This document shows positions 35,942 through 47,900 of a DNA stretch of 64,000 nt, piece after piece. Numbering within the stretch: position 1 is the stretch's first letter; each line of letters begins with the position of its first letter. The translations under genes were made by a program, and so were the position numbers. Source of the stretch: Nectonema munidae (Eukaryota; Nematomorpha; Nectonematoida; Nectonematidae); contig JAUIRK010000065.1 of the NCBI GenBank assembly GCA_030549495.1, positions 568,001 to 632,000 on the forward strand, given 5' to 3'. Below the pieces are notes generated by a model that did no database searches, had not been told where the DNA came from, and was given only the letters and a program-made list of their open reading frames with translations.

Positions 35942-35992
35942 CTAATCAGGCTTTTCAATGTTGACTTTGGGCAAGAAGCGGATAAGAATAAC
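35942..35992 (-). CDS. CHIC: CHIC-like exon 6 (stop codon)
   Basis: 51 bp: 16 codons plus TAG. Acceptor ATGATTTAG. Reads VILIRFLPKVNIEKPD and stops, matching the family C-terminus VILIEFLPKxPIxxPD in length and in the terminal PD. It lies 9.6 kb from exon 5, across an intron packed with nested transposons. Confidence 0.85.
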   Translation of the reverse strand, partial: VILIRFLPKVNIEKPD

Positions 35993-38900
35993 CTAAATCA
36001 TAAAATGCATGCTTACAAAAGGATAGACAATATTCTTTACTGAACAACCATGATACACGTATACACAGTAGGTCCTTCACGAAACGCGCGTTATAAATAC
36101 TCCGCATAAAGGTTATATCACCATCAGATCACAATGACAAGACCCCTACGGCATTATATTGGATCTGTTGCGTACTTAGCTTGCTCAAGAAAAGCAGACT
36201 AAATGAAACCGCTGTGTGAAGCATATTGGTATGGATAAATTCGCTTTTTGCAAATGTTGTAAACTTTAATAAAATGAAGTTAGTGGCGATCGAGGGATCA
36301 AAATATAATAAAAATAATCTTCGCGCCACAACATTTACAATATCATGATCAGAAACAGCACCACAAAGCTGAGATTCCTTATTAACAAAAAGTGAAGGAA
36401 AGTGCGATATGAAGCAGAAAAATCATCGCATAATAACTTCAAATATATACATTATTAGTAGGGAGAGACATTTTCCGTTCAAATTTTTTTTAGGTGCGTT
36501 TTTTTGAGGGACTTATTACTTGGATAGTGGTACATTTCTTGCCGGATTCTTTTCCAGACGTCAACAGGATGTCATCAGATCAAATAACAACAAATTCTAT
36601 TTCGAGTACAACGGGAGTCGAACCCGAGACCTTTGAAATGAAATCACGGAGGTCTAGCCACGATGCCACCAGCGTCTCGAGTTGATTAAAGAAATATACT
36701 AAAATTATGTTAATGCTTTAAAAGCAAAAAATAAAAGACTAATAGTATATTCAATTCTTAATGGTTAAAATAGAAATCAAGAATCGTAGGAATCCTGTTT
36801 TTTTCGGCATAGAAAATGTTTACTTCCATCGCCGATTCCTCAACACGGATACGCCTCTGTTGAATAAACAGATAAACTTCAGACATTTTTTTAAACTAAA
36901 GAGAAAAAACGAAAAGTTAAGAAGATAGGTAGATTTAAGACATGGCTACTCGAAGATAAAAAAAATCAGGAAAGATACGAGAAAATAGTTGAGAAAAGTT
37001 TGATGGAAAAACAAATAGATGAAGATATTGAAGAAATGTGGAGTCACCTCAAAAACAGTTTGTTGGTTGCAAGTAAGGAGGTGCTGGGTAAAAGAAAAAA
37101 GGTTAAAAAAACTCAAAAAGAAACATGGTGGTGGAAGGAGGAGGTTAGAAAAGTATTGAAAGATAAAAAGTTAGCTTTCAAGAAATGGCAAAAAAAAGTA
37201 AGTCAGAAGAGGATAAACAGATATATAGAATTAAGAAGAGAGAAGCAAAAAGGACTATCTCTGAATTGAAAGCAAATGAAACAGAAAAAATGTACAAATC
37301 ACTGGGGAATAAAGATGGGGACAGGCAAATTTTCAAACTTGCAAAGTCTAGGCAAAGAGATATTCAAGAAGCTGGAAATGTGGAAATTATAAAAACAGAG
37401 AAGGAAAAATTTTATTCAAATATGAGGAAATTGGGAACAGGTGGAAAGAGTACTTTGAGGAGCTACTAAATGTTGAAAGGAACCATGAACACACAGATAA
37501 AGGAGAAAAAGTTGAGGGTCTTGAGTTAGTTTTGGAAGAAATAGAAATTTTGGAATGAAGTCAAAAACTGTTTGAAGAAGTTCAATATTGATGCAAGCAA
37601 GATTGTTTCGTTGACAACTGATGGTGCTCCATCTATGATAGGAGTCAAAAATGGCTTTGTTGCTAACTTTAAAAAAAAATATAAATGAAAGTATCATCAG
37701 TTATCATTGTATCATTCATCAACAACAACTTTGCTCTCAAAAGTTAAAAATGGAACACATCATGACAGACTTGGTAAAAACTGTAAATTTTATTAGATCT
37801 CGAGGTTTGAATCACAGGGAATTTAAAAATTATTTAAATGAAGTAGGAAGTGAGTTTGAAGATGTTATTTATTTCACGAAGGTAAGATGGCTGAGCAGAG
37901 CTTCAACTTTGAAAAGATTTTCCGCTCTTATACCAGAAATTAAATTCTTTCTCAAGTCAAAAAATCGAAACTTTGAGTTTTTGGAAGACGAAAAATGGCT
38001 GGATCATTTGGCTTTCTTTACTGATATAACTGGCTTGCTAGCAAATCTTATATTTAACTACAAGGAAAAAATCAATTAATTTCAAACATGTTGGAAAGAG
38101 TCACAAGCTTCAAAAATAAAATCAGGCTTTTTATATGCCAAATCAAAGAAAAGAATTTTGTACACTTTGAAGAACTTTCGAAAAGAGTGAATTTTAAAAC
38201 AGATGTTGATAAATTATATGTTCAACTACTAGAAAATTTGTTAGAAGAATTTGACGCTAGATTTAAAGATTTTAAGAATGACAATCAAAACTTGAACATT
38301 TTCATCGATCCTTTCAACGTTGAATATCAAAAGGCTGACAGTTCTTTTCAGTTAGAACTGATAGAAATTCAGTCAAGGCGAAATTTAAAGGAAATCCATA
38401 GAGAAGAAGAATTATCATGCTTTTATAAAATGATTGTAACTTTACATGAATTTCCCAAAATTTGTGATAATGCGATGAAATTCTTTTCTATGTGGGCTAG
38501 CACATATTGCTGTGAGCAAATATTTTCTTCGATGAAAAATATCTAATGCAGCGAAAGGAATCGACTATCAGATCTGCATTTGAAATATTTTGCGTGTTCA
38601 AAACACTAAAATTGAATTGGATCTTGAAGAGATTATTAAAAACAAGCAATTTCAAAAATCACATTAATAAATATATTTTAGTTTAATTGTTCACTAATAA
38701 ATATACGTTTTTCTCATGAGCATCTCACTTTTATTTATTTTTTCAAAAAATTTTCATTTGGCCCGATAGAATGTGTGGAACTTTCAATTTGGCCCAATTG
38801 GAAAATAGGTTGGACAACCCTCTAGGCAAAGAGATATTCAAGAAGCTAGAAATGTGGACATTATAAAAACAGAGAAGGAAAAATTTTATTCAAGTATGAG

Positions 38901-41900
38901 GAAATTGAGAACAGGTGGAAAGAGTACTTTGAGGAGCTACTAAATGTTGAAAATAACCATGAACACACAGATAAAGGAGAAAAAGTTGAGGGTCTTGAGT
39001 TAGTTTTGGAAGAGAAGTATTGGAAGCAATGAAAGAAATGAAAAAAAAGGAACAGGAATCAGTGAAGTTAGTATAGATATGATAAAAGCAGGCGGAGAAA
39101 AATGTTTGAAGATGACGACTAGCTTGCTGGAATTCATTTGGAAGGAAGAAAGAATGCCGGAAGAATGGACTAAAAGCTTAATTATTCCTATTTACAAGAA
39201 TAAAAGAGATGTGTTGAATTGCGAAAATTACGGGGGAATTCAATTGCTAGAACATGGATTGAAACTGTTAGAGATAATTTTGAGTAGGCGCGTTAGAAAT
39301 CAAGTAATTATAGACTCGAATCAGTTTGTCTTCATGCATGGTAAAAGTACAGTGGATCCGATATTTATAGTAAGACAATTGATGGAAAAAAGACTACTTT
39401 ATTTTGTAGCTTTGTAGACTTAGAGAATGCTACAGAGTTCCAAGAGTTATCGTATACTGGAGCTTGAGAGAAAAAGGTGTTAGTGAAAAGCTTATAAGGT
39501 TAATTCAGGAAACATACAGGAACTCTAAGACTTCGGTTAGAATAATGAATGGATGTTCACGGCAGTTTGATATAAAAGTAGGCTTACACCAAGGTTCAAG
39601 ACTTAGTCCATAGCTTTTTGCAATTGTTATAGATGAATGCTCGAAAAATATCAGAAAAGATGACCTTTGGGAACTTTTGTTCGCTGATGATTTGATAATA
39701 ATAGCAGACAGTCAAAATGAAATGCAAGAAAGACTGTTTATGTGGCAAGAATGTCTCGAAGGAAAAGGCCTGAGATTGAATTCATGTAAGACTGAAGTGA
39801 TGAAAGTCTGTAGGAATGAAAACGCTGTGATAAGCATGGGATCGAATTGAAACAAGTGCAAGAGTTCAAGTATTTAGTGTCAGTTATTGAAAAGGAAGGA
39901 GGTTGTAGTAAGGATGTACAGTAGAGGTTGAATGCGAGTAAGAAGTTAAGACTGTTTTAAAGGATAACAAGCTGTCAATGAAACTGAAGGCCAAAGTGTA
40001 TTTAGCCATAGTGAGACCAGTCATGACTTACGGTTCAGAATGTTGGTGTCTGAAAAAGAAAGAAAAGAACAAGTTGGAAGTGTCTGAAATGAAAATGCTG
40101 AGAATGATGTTAAATGTAACGAGTAGAGATAGAATCAGGAATAAAGAAATAAGACGAAGAACAAAAGTAATGACGAGTGTGATAGATGTAATCGAAAAGA
40201 ACAAAATGAGATGGAATGAACACGTGCTGAGAAGGAAAAAATATGAGAAAATAAGGAAAGCATACGATGAGCAGGTAAAAGGAAAAAGAGGAAGGCAAAA
40301 ATCTTCCTTTGGTTGGGATGATGTGTCCAACAAACTAGGTAAAATATTATCTTACTATTTGAGTAATAATTTGAAAGTTATTTATGATAAAATTTATCGT
40401 GAAGGTTGTTTTCCAGATATGATGAAAATAAGCAAAATTACTCCTATCTTTAAACAAGGAAATCTCAATGATAAAAATAATTATCGTCCAATAAGTCTTG
40501 TACCTTATTTCAGCAAATTGTTTGAAAAAATTATTTGTAAAAGAATGGAAAGTTTTATTAATAGATACAAACTAATTGATTGCAATCAGTTCGGTTTCAG
40601 GAAAAGTGTATCGACTGAAGAGGCCTTAACTTCGATTGTTGACAGAATTTCATCTTCATATGATAAAAAGTTAAAAAGTTTGTGCATTTTCATCGATTAT
40701 AAGAAAGCCTTTGATTCAGTAAACCATGAAATACTCATCAATAAACTGTTTAATCTTGGGTTTAGAGGAAAATTTCTTGTTTTATTAAAAAGTTATTTGC
40801 ATAATAGGAAACAGTTTACTGTTTTAAATAACTGCGTTTCAAACACACTTATAGTTAAAAAGGGTGTACCGCAAGGATCGATACTGGGTCCACTCTTTTT
40901 TTTAATATATGTTAACGATATTTTTCTGTTAAGCATCGAACAATTTAAAATTTCAATGTATGCTGATGATTGTGTAATACTACATCATAGTATAAGTTTA
41001 TTGAATAAAGTGGACCATATAAATAATTTTCTGAATGAAGTATATAACTGGTCTGAATATCATAATCTTTCAATCAATATTAAAAAATCTAAATATCTTA
41101 TTTTCAATAAACGTAAACACGAATCTGATTTGATTATTAACATAGGCAACTGTCCTTTAACGAGGTGTTACTCTTTCAAATATCTAGGGGTAAGTCTTGA
41201 CTCTGATTTAAGTTTTACTACTCATTATAAAAATGTGATTCGAAATGTATCATATACTTTAGGACAAATTTCGAAAATCAAAGATTTTCTATCCGAAAGA
41301 GTGAAAATAACAATTTATTACGCACTGATACATTCAAAAATCTCATATTGTAACTTCATCTGGTCAAATTCATCCAAAGTTCAGTTCAACCGGTTAGCAG
41401 CTAAAATGAAAAAGGCGCTTCGATTTATTGCAGACTTTTCTGATAATTATGTAAGAAAAAAATATTCTATTATGAATCTTGAACAAATTGAAAGGTTTCA
41501 ACTGCAATCTTCTATGTATGAATGAAAAAATTTGAAAAAATTTTTTTTCTTCGAACCAAAGATTTTGTTACATATAATTTAAGAAATGAAGAAAATATAA
41601 TGATTAAGAGTTGTTATACTGCCACATACAGAAATAGTTTTTTAAACCGAGCAGTGAAGATTTGGAACTCCCTTCCTGAGGTAATTCGAGAAGAGACAAT
41701 TCTGAAAAACTTTAAAAAAAGGATTAAACTGTTTTTCCTTGGCAATCAATAATTTTAGGTTTTCATATCACACAAATTTTTTTCACTAATTTAATATATT
41801 ATAGTTTTGTTTATGGTAATTGGGTATTTTCCAAATGTCTATAAATTATAATACATATATATATTATCTTTCAATGTTCTTGCTCTTTCTTTTGCTCCCT

Positions 41901-44900
41901 ATGCTTTTTTCCTAATCCTTTGCTCAATTCGCAAAAGGATGTTCTCCGTTGCTAACTAAATATGGTCAGCATTGATTTCACTCTCATAAATACGGGATAT
42001 CTTTCTGCCTCTAAAATTTGGTTTAATTTTTTTCCTGATTTGCTATGTAAATTTGTTACCTGCACCTTTCTCTATCATTTCTTTTATCCTACATTGTATT
42101 TCTTCTCCCCTCTATTTTGTATATTCTTGTTATTTTCAACACACTTTTTTATATATCTGATAAAACATTTATTTTACACATAAAAAGTTATGTCAACTTT
42201 GTATAACACATAATTATACCTTCACACACATACATATTATATAAGATGAACAGATAAAAAGTCATCATTTTTTTGTTCAATAAATTCTATTCTAATTCTA
42301 AATTGTTGGAGCAAAAATGCCTTCAAATCGTCAGACATGCGTATTATTTAATAATTTGTAAAACTCACTGCAAAAGAAAGTGCGACTTTAGTAATTCAAG
42401 AAATTTTTATTTTTTTGGCAGAAAGCTCGAATTCCCACAAAAAGAATTGACCATTGGATTGAAAAGCTGCTTAAAGTCTACGAAGAATGGAAAGATTTAC
42501 AAAAAAACGTTAACAGATTTATTGAAAGAATAGGTGATTTATTCGATATAGCCCATTGGATACTTTGTCCCAAATAAAAATTGAAGAGGATAAAAAGTTT
42601 CTGAATCTTCAACGTCAAAAATGTCGACCCGGTTCTATGACTGGATTAGATCAAAAGTTATTGCATAAAGAAGAAAGAATATTAAAGAGAAAAATGAAGG
42701 AAGTTGAAAGAGAGGAAAAAAGATGGAAAATTTCTGAAGAGGAAATGAAATCTCAAAAAAACATTCACTTCAAAAAATTAAAGGAAAATTGCCACGCAAT
42801 AGATAAGTATATAACAGGTAGAGATAAAATTTCTGATTATGATCGCTGTGAAATTTCTAAATTTGTCAAATATCATCTTTCTCAAAACAATCAGATAAGA
42901 GATGATTATAAAGAGCTACCAGAACTCACATTAATATTTATTGTTGAAGTACATGGCAATGAAATATTATTTTGTAGACCTGGTGCCGTCAGCCATGCAA
43001 GATGGATGTACAAAGTAATTTATGCTTTTAAAATTTTTGCTTAAAAATGAGTTTAAAATGGAATTGTCACAAATTAACTCCATAACAAGAATATGCGTTT
43101 TTGTTCCACTTATCTACGTTCCTGCATGGTTTACTTGTCCTAATGACATTAAAGCGCCATACCACGACTTCAATTTTATGGTCAAGTTCATAAAGTTTCA
43201 GAAAATTGATTTAATTAGTCAAGTGACTTCCCAGAAATTCCCTAATCATCTCTGGCATCTTGCTTCAGAGAATGTTGCTTTATCTTTGTCTGATGAAACT
43301 GTTCCGAATGATATCAAAGCAAAAATGGCTAAAATTATAATAAATTGATCGACTAAAAATAATGAAATTAATGTGAAAGAACATTGGCTTCCTAAAAACA
43401 AGTTATCTTCTTTTTAACCTTAGATTTTTCTTCATTAGCTAATTTATTTACAAAAAAATTTTTCGCGCGGTTTTCAATCAGTACAGTCTTTCTCAATGAA
43501 AGAAATATCGTGTTTTAAAGAAGGTTTAGAAAAATTTAAAAAGATTAAAGTTGTAAATGATGTTGCAGAAAGAGGAATAAAGCTCATAGAAGATTATCAT
43601 AATATCCAACAAATGATGAAAAACAAAACAATTTGTTATTCAAAATGTCACTGAAAACAGAAAAAATTATCCAAATATTGAAGATCCAATGTTATCTTGG
43701 TACTTTTGTTATTAAAAAAATTTAAAATCTCAAATAGTTTTTTGCAATAAAGATACATTTTTTTTAATTCCAAAAATTCTGTTATCCCTTTTCTTTTCTG
43801 AGGGTCGGGTTAGGTTTTTTAAAAATAGCTCAAATTTTCAAAACCAATTTGTTTTAGACGTATAAACATAATTAAATTATGGCAGCAACAAAATTAATGA
43901 TTTTTAGTTTATACACTTAAGAGCCATCTTAATATACAATGACGTTGTAAGCATTTTTATTTGGAGAGTGACAATGGGATACTTGTATAATTTTGACAGG
44001 ATCCTTTGTCTGAACTAAAGTCAAGGAGTGTTGTTTTTAAGGATAAAAATGGAAAAAACTGATTTTAATTGAATTAAAGAATCGGCCAATAAATAATCAG
44101 CATTTTTTATTCTTTTGTCGATTACGATTTTGATTCTTCAAAATTTAGCGCATTCTAATAATGGCGATGACGAGTAATCGCTACACCCCTAAACTTAACC
44201 CCATTCAGACATCGATCTTGAAGAATTAATCGCGTGCCTTTCTTTTTGAATGAAACTTGGAGCAGAGAACTTTTATTCTCTGTATCATTTCTGAGGGATG
44301 GTGGCGACCATTCTGGAAAATAACTATCATAAAAGTTAATATAGGAAGAAAACAAACTAACAAAGTATGTAATTAACCAGTTGACTGTTAAACTAATTAG
44401 ATCAAAATTTAACAAGAGCAGGACAGATTTTCAATATATTTTACCGGCCATTAAAAGTATTGTCTGTGTGGGTCTAAATATCGAGGACTGTTAACTATGA
44501 GTTTAATCATCTGGGCCAATTGTCGTTTTAGCGAATTACTGTATGTATTTCTAAATTGAATGTAAATCAAGATATAAAGACACTTTACTTAAGAAAAATA
44601 TACAAAGATCAAGAATACAAGTACATACTCATACCAAAATAGTCCTAAATGTTAATAAATATATAAAATGGGAAGCTTTGAAGTGTTTCAAAGTTGGTTT
44701 TTAAATGAAGTTCTATTGAATGGGGTGTTTAGGCTGCTTAATTTTGGATTTAAATCATGCGAATGTGGGATCAAGTTAACTTTGAAAAATTGAAACTTTT
44801 TCGTTTGTCTCCCGCAATTTAATAAACAAGAATTTTTCTTAGGTACTTAGTTTTGAATTCATTGCATGCAACTCATGCTCCACTTCTTTTGAGTTGGACG

Positions 44901-47900
44901 AGCCAACAAAGGATTTCTCTTTATTACATGAAATGAGTAGTGATCACAGACTCTCCATCTCGAAATAGAAAAGTTTTAAAGAAATAAAATCAGGCGTAAC
45001 TTGTTCTACTCATTTAATTTTAGGTCCTGTTTCCTTCCCAGTCAATTTTCGTCAAGATCGTAACTATTTAAAAACTTTCTGAAATTAAAATGTCCTATCG
45101 CTGGCATAACCAAAATGGTGACTCCTCGAAATGTGGTAAATTTAATGAATTTATCAGCCGCATGTTGGCTATAAATTCAACTTTCAAAGAAATGCATGCT
45201 GATGAGTTTATGGAAAGCTATAAATCTCCTAATTATTTGTCCTCACAATCATGTGAAGAATTTGTTGTAGTCGAAAGCTTTATAATCCCTTTCGTGACCA
45301 GCGTATCATATATGATACATAAACAAGTTTACCTTCGTCTGCTTTTCAAATAGCTTTGTATACGAATCTTCTGCTTTTTAATAAATATCGTCTGGTTTTT
45401 CTGGTCACGAAAGGGTTAAAGTGGTTACAGAGGAAAAGAGGATGTACTCAATCCTAATAGATAAATACGTGTAAAATAAAGGCGGGCATGAAGAATTGTT
45501 ATGAGAAACAACTCATAACAATTCACTCAAAGTGTCTTTTTCGCCTCCACTAAATTTTATGTTTAACTTTAGAAAAAAGAAAAGAACTCACGTATTCAAG
45601 AAAGTTGCTATTTTGACAGTGTAGTCTTGTGAGCTGCCATTTTAAGCCTAACTGAAAAAGAAACCGTTGTTATTAAAATTGATTTGAAAGAATACGTTTA
45701 GAATGGGCTATGAACTTTCAAGGAGTATAAATACTAAAAAATGATGAGATGTATACGACACTTGGTACTTGCAAAGAACTTAACACATTTCGTGATTAAC
45801 CCTCTAACCTTCCTTTTTGAAAAGTAATGCTCCATCTGTATTTTTCAATCCTTTTTATATACGTTCTTTTATTTTATGGGACACGGGTTTTCTTCTTCGC
45901 ATAAAAGAGTTAAAGCAAAAACACTTGAATATGCAAAATACATTTACAAACTAACGAAAATTGACTTCATTACGTTAATGTTTGCAAAAATAAAACTTAA
46001 AAAAGACCCAATTATTATTAAGCGTCCATTATGTCTAACTCAAAAATCCTTAGTCCAATTTATGATGAGGTCTAAAATAAATTTAATCTTTATTTGATTT
46101 CGCTATAATTTCTTCCCATTTTATATTAAAACTATTTTTAATCTATGACTGAATACATGTTAATTGATAGAACATATAAACTTTAGTTTCGTTGTTTAAC
46201 CAGTGTTCGTCTAGTCACAATTTTTTAGTATCTCCCAAAAGACCCTATATCTGATGCACAAATGACTTCATAAATGCATTGAGAGTTGATGACTTCTCCA
46301 ATTCCTATATAAAGGTATTTCTAATTTTTGAAAGGTATATAAACCACCATTGCACAAAAATGCGGGACATTGAAAAAGTTAGCACAAAATTTTGAATTTG
46401 CAAATATTTTTGCAAAGGGTGAGTTTAGCTATACGTTTCGATTATTACGTTCCACCCGTGTTGTGGCTTTGTACAAGAAAATAGGAGAATGCAAAAATCG
46501 AACATGCTAAAATAAAAAGCAATATGATATATTTGATTTCTTCATCACATCGATAGAGTAGTTCTCAACTAAAATATTGATTCTTTTTCTTTCAATGAAA
46601 GCATTTTTTCATTTCAAGTAAAAACATTTCTTATTTTCACAGCTAAATAATGTATATACATTGCAAGAAGATAATGCATATGCATCAGTGTGATTGGTCG
46701 CTTTTTGGCGCTAACAACAAGCATAATTAGTTGTGTATGGTAGAAGGCGAGTTTATTAGAATAGCAAAGAGGCGGGTCTTTTGGTTCTCCTTTCATTTTC
46801 GATAGCGGCTCGTTATCTCTCTACACAACCCCTTTCTCTTCTTTTGGGGCTTTTGGTTCGTGTTCTTATTCCTTCTTCATCCATCTTCGAATTTAAGCGC
46901 TTGTGCAAAGTTGGCCATTGAAATGCAGTAAAAACTTACTTTGTAGTAGAGTGCGCTATTTTCATACTCCAGAGTTTTCTCAATGACGGCTTTTGCCTAG
47001 AAAATTTAAGAAAACATTATAAAGACAAAGAGATGAACAATTTTAATTAAGGATATATAGCAGAGATCTGTAAAATTCGGGCCAGTTAATTTTTATTCGC
47101 TTCGGATAGACCAAAATCTATTTTTTTAATTCTATCGTAGTTTCTAAAATTCAATCCCATTTACCCCCTTTTCTTTCACTACTTCGTTGATGTCAGAAAT
47201 AAAGATTGCCATTCATGTTCCAAAATTCTTGTGAAGCGGAAAATAGAGGTTATATTTAAGAAAAACAGTTTTAATATTATTTTTCCAGAGTTTTCGAACA
47301 CAGGTTAAAAAGTAGCCTTTAAAATGAAATGTTAAATAACTTTTTTATTAAAATATGATACAGGCATAACCAAGAGAACAATTTGTTTTGATACTTTTTC
47401 ATAAAAAACGCACCATATTTGCCTACAATTAAAAAAGTCACTCTTTTATCCCGATTTGGGATTAGAATGCGTAAACAGTTTCAAACTTTTAGGTCTGGTT
47501 ACTGATAATAAATTGTGTTGGAATCATCCTTCAGCATATCATTATAATAAATTGTCTTCAGTCATCGCTATTTTGAAACGTGAGGGAATCAATTTGTCAT
47601 GAACGTGAAACTTTTATCATGTAAAACATCGTTTCTTCCTCACATTGTGTGCAGCATTGAGAGCGGGGTGTAGCTATGTTTAAGGTACAAAAAACGATAC
47701 AATTATTAGATTTTAGCAAGCCATTTTATTCACCCACTCTGTGCATTTAATCTACTCAACATTGAAGATATTTACACTTTTAGAATTTCTTTATTCAATC
47801 TGAATCCTGGTTTGAAAGATTAATCGCTTTTTCAATTCGATTAAACCAAGTTATTATTCATTTAGAAATGTTGCAAAAATATCCATAGAAAGGCGGAATA

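Larger units (their letters stand above)
36902..40320 (+). mobile_element. RTE-like LINE, interrupted by a hAT element and cut by a CR1-like LINE
   Basis: Plus-strand LINE fossil. 36902-37545 carries the linker ahead of the reverse transcriptase: SLMEKQIDEDIEEMWSHL, then KETWWWKEEV and FKLAKSRQRD. After the hAT insertion it resumes at 38821 with a repeated 193-bp segment. It then gives EEWTKSLIIPIYKNKRDVLN, SNQFVFMHGKSTVDPIF, VDLENAY, GLHQGSRLSP, LLFADDLIIIADSQNE (FADD catalytic core) and, to about 40317, VRPVMTYGSECW, MLRMMLNVTSRDRIRN and MRWNEHVLRR. These are typical RTE-like RT and C-terminal blocks. There are many stops and frame changes. The endonuclease is absent. The C-terminal part lies in the same frame as the following CR1-like LINE, which creates a fused 515-aa frame that is an artefact. 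Confidence 0.85.

Noticed and set aside
36610-36684. tRNA gene
   Set aside because: A and B boxes are present but acceptor and anticodon arms do not pair, and a non-tRNA body with an A-rich end follows; called as a SINE.
39978-41525. One 515-aa LINE protein
   Set aside because: Residues up to about 113 are RTE C-terminus and the rest is CR1-type RT; the fusion comes from an insertion that happens to keep frame.
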